DNA of 64,000 nucleotides. Source: UBA1764 sp045642565 (lineage in GTDB: Bacteria > Bacillota > Clostridia > Peptostreptococcales > Anaerovoracaceae). Where the stretch lies: NCBI GenBank assembly GCA_045642565.1, contig JAZUJE010000013.1, positions 1-64,000 of the forward strand, written 5' to 3'. The notes beneath the pieces are model-generated. The model made no database searches and was not told where the DNA came from. It was given only the letters and a program-made list of their open reading frames with translations. A program made the translations under genes and the position numbers. This document shows, in pieces, positions 8,839-17,146 of this stretch; position 1 is the first letter of the stretch; the number at the start of each line of letters is the position of its first letter.

Positions 8839-9801
8839 TTACTTAAAGCTTGGCTTGTAAAGCATTCGACCATCAAGAGTTCTAACTCTTTCTGAAAAAT
8901 CTCCAGGCTGAACTCCGGCAAGAGAGTCTTCAAAGTCGAACATTTTTGCATCAAGCATATCAAGATAATGCAAAAGCTCAGCTTCCGGGAAAAGAGGCTT
9001 TATCGGGCTGCCATATTCCGGTTCATAATGATGAGACAATATCATATGTTCAAGCATAACAGCCTTTTCTTCAGGTATATTTTCTTCTTTTGTCATTTCT
9101 GAAAGCTTTCTGACGCCAAGAATAATATGTCCTAACATTTTACCTTCAAAGCTATATCCCGAAGAAATGCCAAGCTCATTAGATAAAATTTCCGTCAGCT
9201 TTTCCATGTCATGCAAAATTACGCCACACACAACCCAATCTTTATCAAGATTTGTATAAACGCTGCACGCTTTTTCGCCAAGCATAAGCATTCGTTTCAT
9301 GTGATATAAAAGCCCTGCCATCTCTGCATGATGATTTCGCATTGCGCCGGGATAGTATAGAAGTTTTTCTTTGTTTTCCTGCAAAAATCTGATGGCTAAT
9401 TTCTTCAAATCATTATCAGAAATTTCTTCAGCCTTCTCGAAAATGAAATTATACATTTCCTCAGGATTCTCCGGAGCAGCTTTGATATAGTCTGTCATAT
9501 CAAGCTTATCTTCTTTTTGCGCCTTACGAACCTTAACTATACGAAGTTGCTTAGTTCCATTCCATTCCGAAACAGAAGCCTTGATTTTTACACAGTCACC
9601 TTCATTAATGTTAGCAAGACCATATACCTCTTCATCAGCAAGATCCCATTTTTTACCGTTTATTTCTCCGCTGCAATCACCAAGAGTTACATCAAGATAC
9701 TGTTTCCTGTTTGAACCAACACGAATAGCAATAGCTTTCACAAGAAAAAAATCAATGATTTCTTCTTCAACTTTTAAATTGTTAATATAAAACTCTTTCA
9801 T
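8839..9801 (-). CDS. yhaM: YhaM-type 3'-5' exoribonuclease (OB-HD)
   Basis: This is a 320-aa protein with an OB-fold at about residues 12-95 and an HD domain. NHHAEMAGLLYHM (156-168) and ILHDMEK (about 195-201, with His197 and Asp198) form the metal site. The arrangement and length match YhaM/CbfA RNases that trim RNA 3' ends. It heads a yhaM-recD2-comF-hpf cluster. A TATAAT box ends 6 nt before the ATG and there is no Shine-Dalgarno site, so it may also be made from a leaderless transcript. Confidence 0.9.
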   Translation of the reverse strand: MKEFYINNLKVEEEIIDFFLVKAIAIRVGSNRKQYLDVTLGDCSGEINGKKWDLADEEVYGLANINEGDCVKIKASVSEWNGTKQLRIVKVRKAQKEDKLDMTDYIKAAPENPEEMYNFIFEKAEEISDNDLKKLAIRFLQENKEKLLYYPGAMRNHHAEMAGLLYHMKRMLMLGEKACSVYTNLDKDWVVCGVILHDMEKLTEILSNELGISSGYSFEGKMLGHIILGVRKLSEMTKEENIPEEKAVMLEHMILSHHYEPEYGSPIKPLFPEAELLHYLDMLDAKMFDFEDSLAGVQPGDFSERVRTLDGRMLYKPSFK

Positions 9802-9807
9802 AATCTT

Positions 9808-9813
9808 ATTATA
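9808..9813 (-). promoter_or_regulatory. -10 box giving a near-leaderless yhaM start
   Basis: TATAAT on the minus strand lies 6 nt upstream of the yhaM ATG, inside the pnuC-yhaM junction. Transcription from it would begin at or within a few bases of the ATG, and no Shine-Dalgarno site is present. A clear -35 box was not seen. Confidence 0.5.
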
Positions 9814-9815
9814 AA

Positions 9816-10598
9816 TTAATTACCATTATTTGTCAATAAATCATGAGCCTTAATATATCTCGTCCACTGGATATACCCATATGTAGTATTCGTTAAATAA
9901 CCCAACTTTAAAATCAATAGAACTCCCTGCCCTGGATGCCCTGCGATAATAGCAATGATATTAAGTGCAATTTCCAATATGGAATAAACATACCACGCAA
10001 TCCATTGCTCTCTATATCTAAGCAAAATGAATACACCATTCGCCACTCCAAGCGCTGCAGCGCATGCATCCAAATAACATGTAATCATTTCGAGATTTCT
10101 ATTACCCTTAAAGAAATCACTGGGCAAAATACTATCAGTAATATAACAAGTTACAAAACCCGCAAGAATTGTCCATACTGCTATAGAAAAGAGAACTATT
10201 ACAAGTTGTTTACCTGTTAAACATCTTACCTCTGTCACATTTTTTATATCTTTGTCAGCATGTTTATTCCAACTTATGAAACTAATTACATCAATAGGAA
10301 TCCAAAAGAGAATAGTAACAGCAAAAGTAGTCCAGCGCTCAGCCATAACTATACATATAGCAATTTCCGCAGCCTCGACCGCCAAAGATACAATAAAATT
10401 CCATTTACTCTGTTTTGCAATTAATAGCTCACATGCAACATTTAATATTGTATCTGCTAAATACAATAACATTATCAATGTCCCATTTATGCCATTAATA
10501 TCTTCCTCGGGGAAAAGTATTGCACATAAAATTGCCAGTATGCCTATACTGCAAAACCATATTTTTTCATAAGTTGTAAAATAGTTTTTTCTTTTCAT
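9816..10598 (-). CDS. pnuC: PnuC-family nicotinamide riboside/vitamin transporter
   Basis: This 260-aa polytopic membrane protein has about seven hydrophobic segments. The C-terminal signature region (GNRNLEMITCYLDACAAALG, then EQWIAWYVYSILEIALN and NTTYGYIQW) is typical of PnuC. Family members carry nicotinamide riboside, but some carry thiamine or riboflavin. The ATG at 10598 (MKRKNY) is chosen over an in-frame start 24 nt upstream because a TATAAT box lies only 7 nt before it, making the transcript leaderless. An NAD salvage operon at 38-42 kb supports a nicotinamide substrate, though this is inference. Confidence 0.88.
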   Translation of the reverse strand: MKRKNYFTTYEKIWFCSIGILAILCAILFPEEDINGINGTLIMLLYLADTILNVACELLIAKQSKWNFIVSLAVEAAEIAICIVMAERWTTFAVTILFWIPIDVISFISWNKHADKDIKNVTEVRCLTGKQLVIVLFSIAVWTILAGFVTCYITDSILPSDFFKGNRNLEMITCYLDACAAALGVANGVFILLRYREQWIAWYVYSILEIALNIIAIIAGHPGQGVLLILKLGYLTNTTYGYIQWTRYIKAHDLLTNNGN

Positions 10599-10605
10599 CT
10601 TACAA

Positions 10606-10611
10606 ATTATA
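10606..10611 (-). promoter_or_regulatory. -10 box giving a leaderless pnuC start
   Basis: TATAAT on the minus strand ends 7 nt before the pnuC ATG. TTAATA lies about 17 nt further upstream as a weak -35. No Shine-Dalgarno site is present. Confidence 0.6.
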
Positions 10612-10635
10612 TCAAAAATCAAAATATTATTAAAT

Positions 10636-10666
10636 AAAAAGCGGCTTGCAAAAGATGCAAACCGCT
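10636..10666 (-). terminator. Terminator after the SBP-permease gene
   Basis: An 11-bp stem with one mismatch (arms 10640-10650 and 10656-10666, loop 5 nt) is followed on the minus strand by U residues. It lies 10 nt past the ABC transporter operon and upstream of the pnuC promoter. Confidence 0.8.
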
Positions 10667-10675
10667 AACTACTCA

Positions 10676-12235
10676 TTAAAGAAATTCTTCGTCTGTTTTT
10701 ACGCCCTTTAAGATCTTTTTCTTATTGCGATGCTCATTATCACATCTATATTGAACCCTATTAACAATAAATGTTAATAATGCCTCGAGCAAATAATAAA
10801 TAATTGCAGTTGCAATAAGCGGGAAGAAAGCTTCATATGTACGTGATCTTACAAGGTCAGAGATTTTTGTCAAATCAAGCACTGCTATATATCCCACAAT
10901 GGCAGTTTCTTTTAATAAAGTGACAACTTCATTGCCATAGATAGGAATAAAATGCTTAGCAGCCTGAGGTAGTATAACTCTGAAAAATGCCTGCTTGTCT
11001 GTATACCCCATTGCCCTTGATGCTTCATATTGTCCTTTGCCAACTGCATTGCATCCAACATTTAGCATATCAAACATAGCGCAAGCAAAAATCAAAGAGA
11101 AGCCGACTATAGAAACGCCTATTCCGTTCATTTTAACAGCATTAAGAACTAAATAATAAAGTATCATCAAAAGCAGTACCGTAGGCATTCCATCTATAAT
11201 CCAGGATATTACACTCGTGCACCTATTGATAAACTTATTACCTTTTCTATAAGCCATATAAACAGCAAAACCGAGCAATGTACCACACACTATTGAGAAA
11301 AACGAAATCTCTATACTGGTTAATGTTCCCTCTGCGAAAAGCAGCCATCTGTCTTCCTTAATGAAAGTTCTCTTAAAGCTTTCAACAATTTGCGCAAAAA
11401 ATCCATCGTTAGATTCAGTATATCCTTCAAGTACAAAAACAATGTTACAACGATAATAAGGTTCAGACAGCAATGCCGTCTCCTCCCTCTCATCGCTGAC
11501 AACTATGTTCATTCCAAAATCATATTTCCCCGTTTCGGTACCTGGGGCAATTGCTTCGAATGGTACAGAATTAAATTCCGGGATATAGCCATATTCAGCA
11601 CAAAAGTTTTCCATGAACTCTACATCAAATCCGGAAAAATTACCGTTGCTTTCAAAGGAAAATGGTTCATACCCGCCTTCTATAGCAATTTTCACTACCC
11701 CGTTATCTCCGGTATATACTGGATTAGTTCTAATAACACTTGTATCAGCATCAAAATTCATAACCCAATAATCATATAAGTCATCAAGGAAACCATTGGC
11801 AGAGCACTTTGCAATATAAGCGTTAATTTCAGAAAGTAACTGAGCCTGCCTTTCATTATTGCCGACAACTATCGAATAATTGCAAACCCCGGCAACTTCA
11901 TCCATTCTAACTAGTTCGGGATGCTTATCATATTGAGCAATAAAGCCCACCTCTTCAATAAGATAAGCACTTATTTTATTCGATTCCAAAGCCAAAATCA
12001 TATCATTTGGCATTGTAAAATACTGCCATTCTGTTTTTGGAATTCTATCTCGAATAAGCTCCTCATATAATACAGATGTTTGCACTCCGACCAATTCACC
12101 GTTGAGTTCATCAATAGATGTAAACCCAGATTTTGTTTCAGTATTTGCTGTCGTAGGAATAGAATCAGCATAAACAAATGTCAAACTTCCAACAAGCATC
12201 AATAAAGCGAGAACTAAACATAAAACTTTTTTCAT
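10676..12235 (-). CDS. Amino-acid ABC transporter, substrate-binding/permease fusion with permuted lobes
   Basis: This is a 519-aa fusion. Residues 1-23 form a signal peptide (MKKVLCLVLALLMLVG..VYA). Residues about 38-162 resemble the second lobe of a type-II amino-acid binding protein (SIDELNGELVGVQTS, ending DDLYDYWVMN). Residues about 179-272 resemble the first lobe (VKIAIEGGYEPFSFE, SGFDVEFMENF, KYDFGMNI). A His/Glu/Gln-type permease with an EAA-like loop (YEASRAMGYTDKQAF) follows from about 298. Lobe 2 before lobe 1 is a circular permutation. ATG 12235 is chosen because GGGAGGAAG lies upstream; the alternative is an in-frame GTG inside the preceding gene. The substrate is unknown. Confidence 0.88.
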   Translation of the reverse strand: MKKVLCLVLALLMLVGSLTFVYADSIPTTANTETKSGFTSIDELNGELVGVQTSVLYEELIRDRIPKTEWQYFTMPNDMILALESNKISAYLIEEVGFIAQYDKHPELVRMDEVAGVCNYSIVVGNNERQAQLLSEINAYIAKCSANGFLDDLYDYWVMNFDADTSVIRTNPVYTGDNGVVKIAIEGGYEPFSFESNGNFSGFDVEFMENFCAEYGYIPEFNSVPFEAIAPGTETGKYDFGMNIVVSDEREETALLSEPYYRCNIVFVLEGYTESNDGFFAQIVESFKRTFIKEDRWLLFAEGTLTSIEISFFSIVCGTLLGFAVYMAYRKGNKFINRCTSVISWIIDGMPTVLLLMILYYLVLNAVKMNGIGVSIVGFSLIFACAMFDMLNVGCNAVGKGQYEASRAMGYTDKQAFFRVILPQAAKHFIPIYGNEVVTLLKETAIVGYIAVLDLTKISDLVRSRTYEAFFPLIATAIIYYLLEALLTFIVNRVQYRCDNEHRNKKKILKGVKTDEEFL

Positions 12236-12237
12236 AT

Positions 12238-13344
12238 CTATGCTTCCTCCCACTTAAATACAATCTCGAGTTTATTAGCATAATCAGTATTTTCCTGATT
12301 ATTTGCAGTATCATGAACTATAGTAGTTTTTTCATTTAATATTGAATTAAAAAGTTCATTATCAGAATCATATGGATTAAAATGTTCTCCGCTATATTGA
12401 ACAATCAAACTAAGTTCATCTGCTTTTTCTGAATATTCAACATTAAACAAAATGTTTAAGTCATCATTCATAACAAACAAATTATTGACACACAATTCTT
12501 CCAAGCAAATCTGCAATTTACTTGTACGATCATTTTCAATTAACAGCTTTTCAGAATAAGACTGTAAATCATCGGCAAACTCTTCAAAATCAAAATCTAT
12601 ACTATCAATTTTGTATGAAAGTACTGTAAGTCTTTGTACGAATTTACGAGTTAAAGGCTTTGTTGGATGCTCAAAGATTTCCTTTGGAGTACCATCATCA
12701 TAAACATAACCATCATTTAAGAAAATAACTCTATTGGCAATTTTCTTAGCAAAATCCATCTCGTGAGTAACTATCACCATAGTACGGCCAGACTTTGCAA
12801 GCATTCTGATTACAGACTGAACTTCTCCTATCATACTTGGGTCAAGGGCTGAAGTTGGTTCGTCGAAAAGAATAATGTCAGGGTCCATTGCCAAAGTTCT
12901 GGCAATAGCAATTCGTTGCTGCTGTCCTCCGGACAAATCATCCGGATAATTCAAAGCTTTTGCAGCAAGGCCGACAGTATATAACAAATCCATAGCTTTG
13001 TCATATGCTTCCTGTCTACTTCTTCCAAGCAATGTCATCTGAGGCTTCATAACATTTTCAAGTATAGTCATATGTCCAAAAAGATTAAAGTTTTGGAATA
13101 CCATACCCATTTTCTTTCTTACCTCATTAATATCACAGCTTCCATCTGTAATATTTTGCCCATCAACAATAATATCCCCCGAAGTCGGTTCATTTAAAAG
13201 ATTGATGCAACGAAGCAAGGTCGATTTTCCGGTTCCGGAAGGACCAATAATAGCAATGACATCCCCATCATTAATGGTTAAATTGATATCCTTAAGAGGA
13301 GTGATATCCTCAAACTTTTTACACAAATGCCTAATTTCAATCAT
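12238..13344 (-). CDS. Amino-acid ABC transporter ATPase with RsbW-like C-terminal domain
   Basis: This is a 368-aa protein. Residues 1-240 are a polar-amino-acid ABC ATPase with Walker A GPSGTGKS (34-41), signature LSGGQQQR (137-144) and Walker B ILFDEPTSALD (158-168). Residues about 245-368 are an extra domain resembling the GHKL/RsbW ATPase fold. LEELCVNN (281-288) looks like an N-box, and YSGEHFNP resembles the DxGPPFDP loop with the Asp lost. The normal family length is about 240-250 aa, so the extension is real. AGGAG precedes the ATG. It ends 2 nt before the SBP-permease gene, and a long leader with a terminator hairpin precedes it. Confidence 0.88.
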   Translation of the reverse strand: MIEIRHLCKKFEDITPLKDINLTINDGDVIAIIGPSGTGKSTLLRCINLLNEPTSGDIIVDGQNITDGSCDINEVRKKMGMVFQNFNLFGHMTILENVMKPQMTLLGRSRQEAYDKAMDLLYTVGLAAKALNYPDDLSGGQQQRIAIARTLAMDPDIILFDEPTSALDPSMIGEVQSVIRMLAKSGRTMVIVTHEMDFAKKIANRVIFLNDGYVYDDGTPKEIFEHPTKPLTRKFVQRLTVLSYKIDSIDFDFEEFADDLQSYSEKLLIENDRTSKLQICLEELCVNNLFVMNDDLNILFNVEYSEKADELSLIVQYSGEHFNPYDSDNELFNSILNEKTTIVHDTANNQENTDYANKLEIVFKWEEA

Positions 13345-13372
13345 AATATCACTCCTAAATTTGTTTCATGCA

Positions 13373-13405
13373 CGAAAACAAGCCCGGCTAAATTAGACGA
13401 GCTTG
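13373..13405 (-). terminator. Hairpin before the ABC transporter (attenuator)
   Basis: An 8-bp stem (CAAGCTCG/CGGGCTTG, arms 13379-13386 and 13398-13405) is followed on the minus strand by only four U residues. It stands about 23 nt upstream of the AGGAG site of the ATPase gene, after about 380 nt of untranslated leader, which is where a riboswitch expression platform would be. Confidence 0.55.
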
Positions 13406-13575
13406 TGAAATTATTATATGGAAAATACGGATGAGAATTCTTTTTCTCAAAACATTTGTGTCTGCAAAATACAGACCCAACCCACACCGTCTTAAAATGC
13501 TCTGCTGTTACACATACAGCTTTGCTAATGGAATTCCTCAATTCCAATGCGGCAATGACGTATTTGATTGTGATC

Positions 13576-13763
13576 ATCTTGGAACTATCAACTCCAAAAC
13601 GGTACCCCCGCGAGTGTCACGGGAACCTCGTCTTATTTCAGGTATCGGCGCCTTAATCGGTCGTGCGCCCCTGAGAGAGAAAACTTACTCTCCTTTGGAT
13701 TGGTTTGCTCTGTTAAGAGCCAATCTAGTACAGAAGCGTGCTCAAATCTGTACTATCCAAAAT
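13576..13763 (-). promoter_or_regulatory. Structured leader RNA, candidate riboswitch
   Basis: The 494 bp between thrS and the ABC ATPase gene hold no convincing gene. On the minus strand an 8-bp closing helix (13756-13763 with 13576-13583) encloses 172 nt that fold by eye into successive hairpins: UAGUACAG/CUGUACUA (perfect 8 bp), GAUUGG/CCAAUC with an inner GCUCU/AGAGC, GGAGAG/CUCUCU, CAGG+GGCGC/GCGCC+CCUG, and GGU+UCCCG/CGGGG+ACC. Loops are purine-rich. A promoter lies 27 nt upstream of the closing helix and a weak terminator downstream. The class is not recognised. A GGGGGTACCG segment near 13595 is only loosely like a T-box. Confidence 0.5.
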
Positions 13764-13789
13764 ATCTTTCAATTAGCTATATTAGGACT

Positions 13790-13819
13790 ATTATAGGCTA
13801 AAATGTGCCTCAATGTCTA
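13790..13819 (-). promoter_or_regulatory. Promoter of the ABC transporter leader
   Basis: On the minus strand TAGACA (13814-13819), an 18-nt spacer and TATAAT (13790-13795) form a good vegetative promoter. Transcription would start near 13783, giving a leader of about 440 nt before the ATPase gene. Confidence 0.7.
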
Positions 13820-13838
13820 CATCTTTATCAACTTAATC

Positions 13839-15596
13839 TTATTTAATAGATTTAGAATCAACAGCTTTTTTGATAATCTTTATAAAGTCATCTAAGCCCA
13901 TAGCTCCTAAATCACCATCGACCCTATGTCTTGGGGAAACAGTAGCAGATTCGATATCTCTGTCGCCTACAACCAACATGTATGGAACCTTCTCCATCTG
14001 TGCATCACGAATCTTTCTGCTTGTTTTTTCATTTCTCTTATCAACCTGAACTCTGAACCCGAGGGCTTCAAGATGTTCCTTGATATTATCAGCATAATCA
14101 AAAGCTCTATCGGTTACAGGTAAAACCTTAACCTGTACAGGAGCAAGCCAAGTTGGGAAAGCTCCGGCAAAGTGTTCAGTAATAATACCAATAAATCTTT
14201 CAACAGAACCAAATACAACTCGGTGAATCATTACCGGAGTTTGCTTTTCAGAATTTGTATCTGTATATTCAAGATTAAATCTGCCAGGGAGCTGATAATC
14301 AAGCTGAATTGTTCCACATTGCCATTTACGGCCAAGGCAATCTTCAATCTCAAAATCAAGCTTCGGACCATAGAATGCGCCATCACCAGGGTTAACTTCG
14401 TAAGTCTTACCAATGGATGTTATTGCATCTGACAAAGCGCTTTCGGCCTTTTCCCAATCCGCACGAGTACCAATGTGATCTTCCGGCATTGTAGAAAGAA
14501 GAATTCTATAAGGAAGTCCAAACACTCCGTAAACTTCATCAATTAATTTTGTGATGCGAACAACTTCACTTTGAATCTGTTCTTTAGCGAGAAGAATATG
14601 AGCGTCATCCTGGGTGAAGCATCTTACACGGAACATACCATGAAGAGCTCCGCTAAGTTCATGTCTATGTACATGACCAAGCTCACCATATCTTAAAGGA
14701 AGATCTTTATAGCTATGTGGTTCTAACTGATACACGAGAATAGAACCCGGGCAATTCATAGGTTTAATAGCGTAATCTTCATCATCTATTACTGTGGTAT
14801 ACATATTTTCTTTGTAATGATCCCAGTGTCCTGATGTTTCCCAAAGAGTTCTCTTCATAATCTGCGGAGTCGAAATTTCAAGATAATCCCACTTTTTATG
14901 AACCTGGTGCCAATAGTCTAACAACGTATTCTGGAGCACCATCCCATTTGGAAGATAGAATGGGAATCCCGGAGCTTCATCTCTGAATGCAAAGAGCCCT
15001 AATTCTTTACCAAGTTTTCTATGGTCTCTTCTTTTTGCCTCTTCAATTCTTTCGAGATATGCATCAAGTTCTTCCTTCTTAGGGAAAGCTATACCATAAA
15101 TTCTTTGAAGAGTTTCACGATTGGAATCACCTCTCCAATATGCAGCATTGCAAGTAAGAAGTTTGATAGCGTTGCCCTTTACTCTGCTTGTTGAATCAAG
15201 ATGTGGGCCCGCACAAAGATCTGTGAAATCTCCCTGTTTATAGAAAGAAATAGTTGCATCCTCAGGAAGATCATTGATAAGTTCAACTTTAAAAGGCTCT
15301 TCCCTTTCTTCCATAAACTTTATTGCTTCTGCTCTTGGAAGTTCAAAACGTTCAAGTTTAATTCCTTCTTTGCAGATTTTTTTCATTTCAGCTTCGATTT
15401 TCTCCATATGCTCCGGAGTAAATGCGAATGGAGCAAGCATATCATAATACCAACCTTCTTTAATTGAAGGTCCGATAGCAAGCTTTACTTCAGGCCAAAG
15501 TCTCTTTACAGCCTGAGCCATAATGTGTGAACAAGTATGCCAATACGTCTGGCGATATTCCTCGTTTTCGAAAGTGTATTTGTTGTCTTCTGACAT
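13839..15596 (-). CDS. thrS: Threonyl-tRNA synthetase lacking the TGS domain
   Basis: This 585-aa enzyme charges tRNA-Thr. The protein enters the editing-domain region at once (QTYWHTCSHIMAQAVKRLWPE from about residue 14). The usual ~60-residue N-terminal TGS domain is absent, which makes it shorter than the usual ~640 aa. Class II core motifs are intact (YGELGHVHRHELSGALHGMF, MNCPGS for zinc binding), as is the anticodon-binding C-terminus. ATG 15596 (MSEDNK) has GGAAGAAAAG upstream; an upstream in-frame start would only add residues unlike a TGS domain. No T-box leader is evident in the 75 nt between terminator and start. Confidence 0.95.
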   Translation of the reverse strand: MSEDNKYTFENEEYRQTYWHTCSHIMAQAVKRLWPEVKLAIGPSIKEGWYYDMLAPFAFTPEHMEKIEAEMKKICKEGIKLERFELPRAEAIKFMEEREEPFKVELINDLPEDATISFYKQGDFTDLCAGPHLDSTSRVKGNAIKLLTCNAAYWRGDSNRETLQRIYGIAFPKKEELDAYLERIEEAKRRDHRKLGKELGLFAFRDEAPGFPFYLPNGMVLQNTLLDYWHQVHKKWDYLEISTPQIMKRTLWETSGHWDHYKENMYTTVIDDEDYAIKPMNCPGSILVYQLEPHSYKDLPLRYGELGHVHRHELSGALHGMFRVRCFTQDDAHILLAKEQIQSEVVRITKLIDEVYGVFGLPYRILLSTMPEDHIGTRADWEKAESALSDAITSIGKTYEVNPGDGAFYGPKLDFEIEDCLGRKWQCGTIQLDYQLPGRFNLEYTDTNSEKQTPVMIHRVVFGSVERFIGIITEHFAGAFPTWLAPVQVKVLPVTDRAFDYADNIKEHLEALGFRVQVDKRNEKTSRKIRDAQMEKVPYMLVVGDRDIESATVSPRHRVDGDLGAMGLDDFIKIIKKAVDSKSIK

Positions 15597-15671
15597 ATCT
15601 TTTCTTCCTTTCTTGGGTAGCCATACAAGAGCACCCATATAAAATTTATATAACCTAATAATTTTATCATA

Positions 15672-15697
15672 AAAACAGCCCCTTTTGGGGCTGTTTT
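15672..15697. terminator. Bidirectional terminator between cupin gene and thrS
   Basis: An 11-bp stem (AAAACAGCCCC/GGGGCTGTTTT, loop TTTT) has T-runs on both sides. On the minus strand it lies 23 nt past the cupin stop and about 75 nt before thrS, separating the two transcripts. Confidence 0.88.
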
Positions 15698-15719
15698 TTT
15701 GCATATTTTCAATTTCTTT

Positions 15720-16079
15720 TTATTTCTTTTCAAAATTATTAAGAATAATAGCAAGCATAACCATTGGCTTATCTGTATTATTCTTAATTGAGTGGAAATG
15801 TCCATTAGCGCAAAGCTCTGTATCTCCAGGTCTCAAAATTCTTTCATCGTCATCATCAGTTACTGTAGCTTCACCTTCAAGGATATAATAACTTTCAGCA
15901 TTATCTACATGGTTGTGAACCGCGATGGATTCACCAGGCTTAAATGTTACTTTACATACTTGCTTGCCTGCACCATACATGTGTTCTGGTGGGAAAATAA
16001 ATTCAAAGTCAAGATCACCAACACCACCGCAAAGATTAGACTTGATAACATGTTCATGTTCATCCTTCATAAAAAACAT
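15720..16079 (-). CDS. Small cupin-domain protein
   Basis: This 119-aa protein is a single conserved barrel. It carries the two cupin metal motifs: H-x-H with downstream Glu in AVHNHVDNAESYYILEGE, and a second motif ending GHFHSIKNN. Such small cupins act as sugar or keto-acid isomerases, oxygenase-like enzymes or ligand sensors, and the sequence does not distinguish these. AGGAGG lies 7 nt before the ATG. It starts 11 nt after an FMN-dependent alpha-hydroxy-acid dehydrogenase, so a shared small-acid substrate is plausible. Confidence 0.8.
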   Translation of the reverse strand: MFFMKDEHEHVIKSNLCGGVGDLDFEFIFPPEHMYGAGKQVCKVTFKPGESIAVHNHVDNAESYYILEGEATVTDDDDERILRPGDTELCANGHFHSIKNNTDKPMVMLAIILNNFEKK

Positions 16080-16090
16080 AAGAATACCTC

Positions 16091-17113
16091 CTATAATATA
16101 ATCTTATCTTCTTTAATATCATCGATTGTTTTGCAATCGGTCATTAACATTATTTCTTTGAGTTCTGATGAATACTTCTCAATCAACAGCTTGACGCCCT
16201 CTTCACCGCCTCCATGGACAGCCGTAACAAAAGGCCGTGCTATCATTACTTCATCAGCTCCAAGTGCAAGACATTTAAATATATCTGCACCGCTTCTGAT
16301 TCCGCCATCAACAAATATCTTTAAATCATTTCCAACAGCCTTTTTTATATCTTTTAAAACACTTGCCGGAACAGCAGCATCTTCAATTATTCTGCCTCCA
16401 TGATTAGAGACAACAATACCATAACATCCTGCGTTAGCACATCTTTCAGCAGCACGTGGAGTAAGGATTCCTTTTACAATAAATGGAATTTTAGTAGACT
16501 GAACAATATCTCTAATTTCCGACTCGGATTTTGTATATACAGGCTTTCCTGCAAGCTTAAGATTAATAAGCGCCGCAGCATCGACATCCATACCAAAGGC
16601 CATAGAAGAAACTGCCTCGAGCTCTTTTATTCTTGAAAAAACTTTTTCTTGTTCCCATGGCTTTATAGCAGTAACCGCAAAACCTCCGGCGTTCTTAACA
16701 GCTTGTAACGGCTCGTGAAAAATTGTTTCATCAGGGCCATCGCCAGTCCATGCAAAAGTTCCGTTATTCTTACAAGCTAAAACAACAGCATTTGCAAAAT
16801 CAAGTTCACTAAGCTTTCCGCCATAATTAAGTTTCATCCCTCCTGTTGGAGCCGCGCAAAACGGATTGCTAAACTTATGCCCAAACAATTCAACGCTCGT
16901 ATCAGGTTCAAAATGTTCATGGACTGCATCCATGTTAATTTTAATAGAATCAAAGAACGCTCTGCAATCAATAAATCCAGCTCCGCGGCCTTTTGATCCG
17001 CACCCCGGAACTTTGCCTACACATGCTTTCCCATCACAAACCGGGCACACATTGCATATGCCACTAAGAACCTTTTTAGCATTATTTTGGACTTCATTAT
17101 AATTATTGAACAT
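16091..17113 (-). CDS. FMN-dependent alpha-hydroxy-acid dehydrogenase
   Basis: This is a 340-aa TIM-barrel flavoprotein of the lactate/glycolate oxidase family. The catalytic VSNHGGR loop and the FMN-phosphate segment IFVDGGIRSGADIFKCLALG, followed by MIARP, are intact. The N-terminus has an unusual cysteine-rich stretch (CNVCPVCDGKACVG, then PGCGSKGRG) absent from classical lactate oxidases but resembling clostridial homologues. In anaerobes the electron acceptor is probably not oxygen. ATG 17113 is chosen because AAGGAG sits 9 nt upstream; an in-frame ATG at 17122 would lie on that site. A cupin follows in the same transcript. Confidence 0.85.
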   Translation of the reverse strand: MFNNYNEVQNNAKKVLSGICNVCPVCDGKACVGKVPGCGSKGRGAGFIDCRAFFDSIKINMDAVHEHFEPDTSVELFGHKFSNPFCAAPTGGMKLNYGGKLSELDFANAVVLACKNNGTFAWTGDGPDETIFHEPLQAVKNAGGFAVTAIKPWEQEKVFSRIKELEAVSSMAFGMDVDAAALINLKLAGKPVYTKSESEIRDIVQSTKIPFIVKGILTPRAAERCANAGCYGIVVSNHGGRIIEDAAVPASVLKDIKKAVGNDLKIFVDGGIRSGADIFKCLALGADEVMIARPFVTAVHGGGEEGVKLLIEKYSSELKEIMLMTDCKTIDDIKEDKIIL

Positions 17114-17129
17114 AAGAGCCATCTCCTTT

Positions 17130-17146
17130 GTTATAATAATTATAAC
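17130..17146. promoter_or_regulatory. Palindromic divergent -10 region
   Basis: A 17-bp perfect palindrome centred on 17138 contains TATAAT on the plus strand (17132-17137) and on the minus strand (17139-17144). It sits between two divergent genes. The plus box ends 9 nt before the GTPase-NYN ATG, which has no Shine-Dalgarno site. The minus box lies 25 nt before the hydroxy-acid dehydrogenase ATG, which has one. It could also be an operator. Confidence 0.55.

Noticed and set aside
13341..13577. 78-codon open frame on the minus strand inside the ABC transporter leader, ending at the ATPase start codon
   Set aside because: Its ATG has a poorly spaced ribosome site, the composition is not protein-like, and it runs through several stable hairpins. 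A leader peptide is possible but not supported.
13590..13610. GGGGGTACCG resembling a T-box sequence upstream of the ABC transporter
   Set aside because: The core differs from the T-box consensus, the following CGCG is missing, and no AGUA-type Stem I or specifier arrangement was found, so I do not call a T-box.
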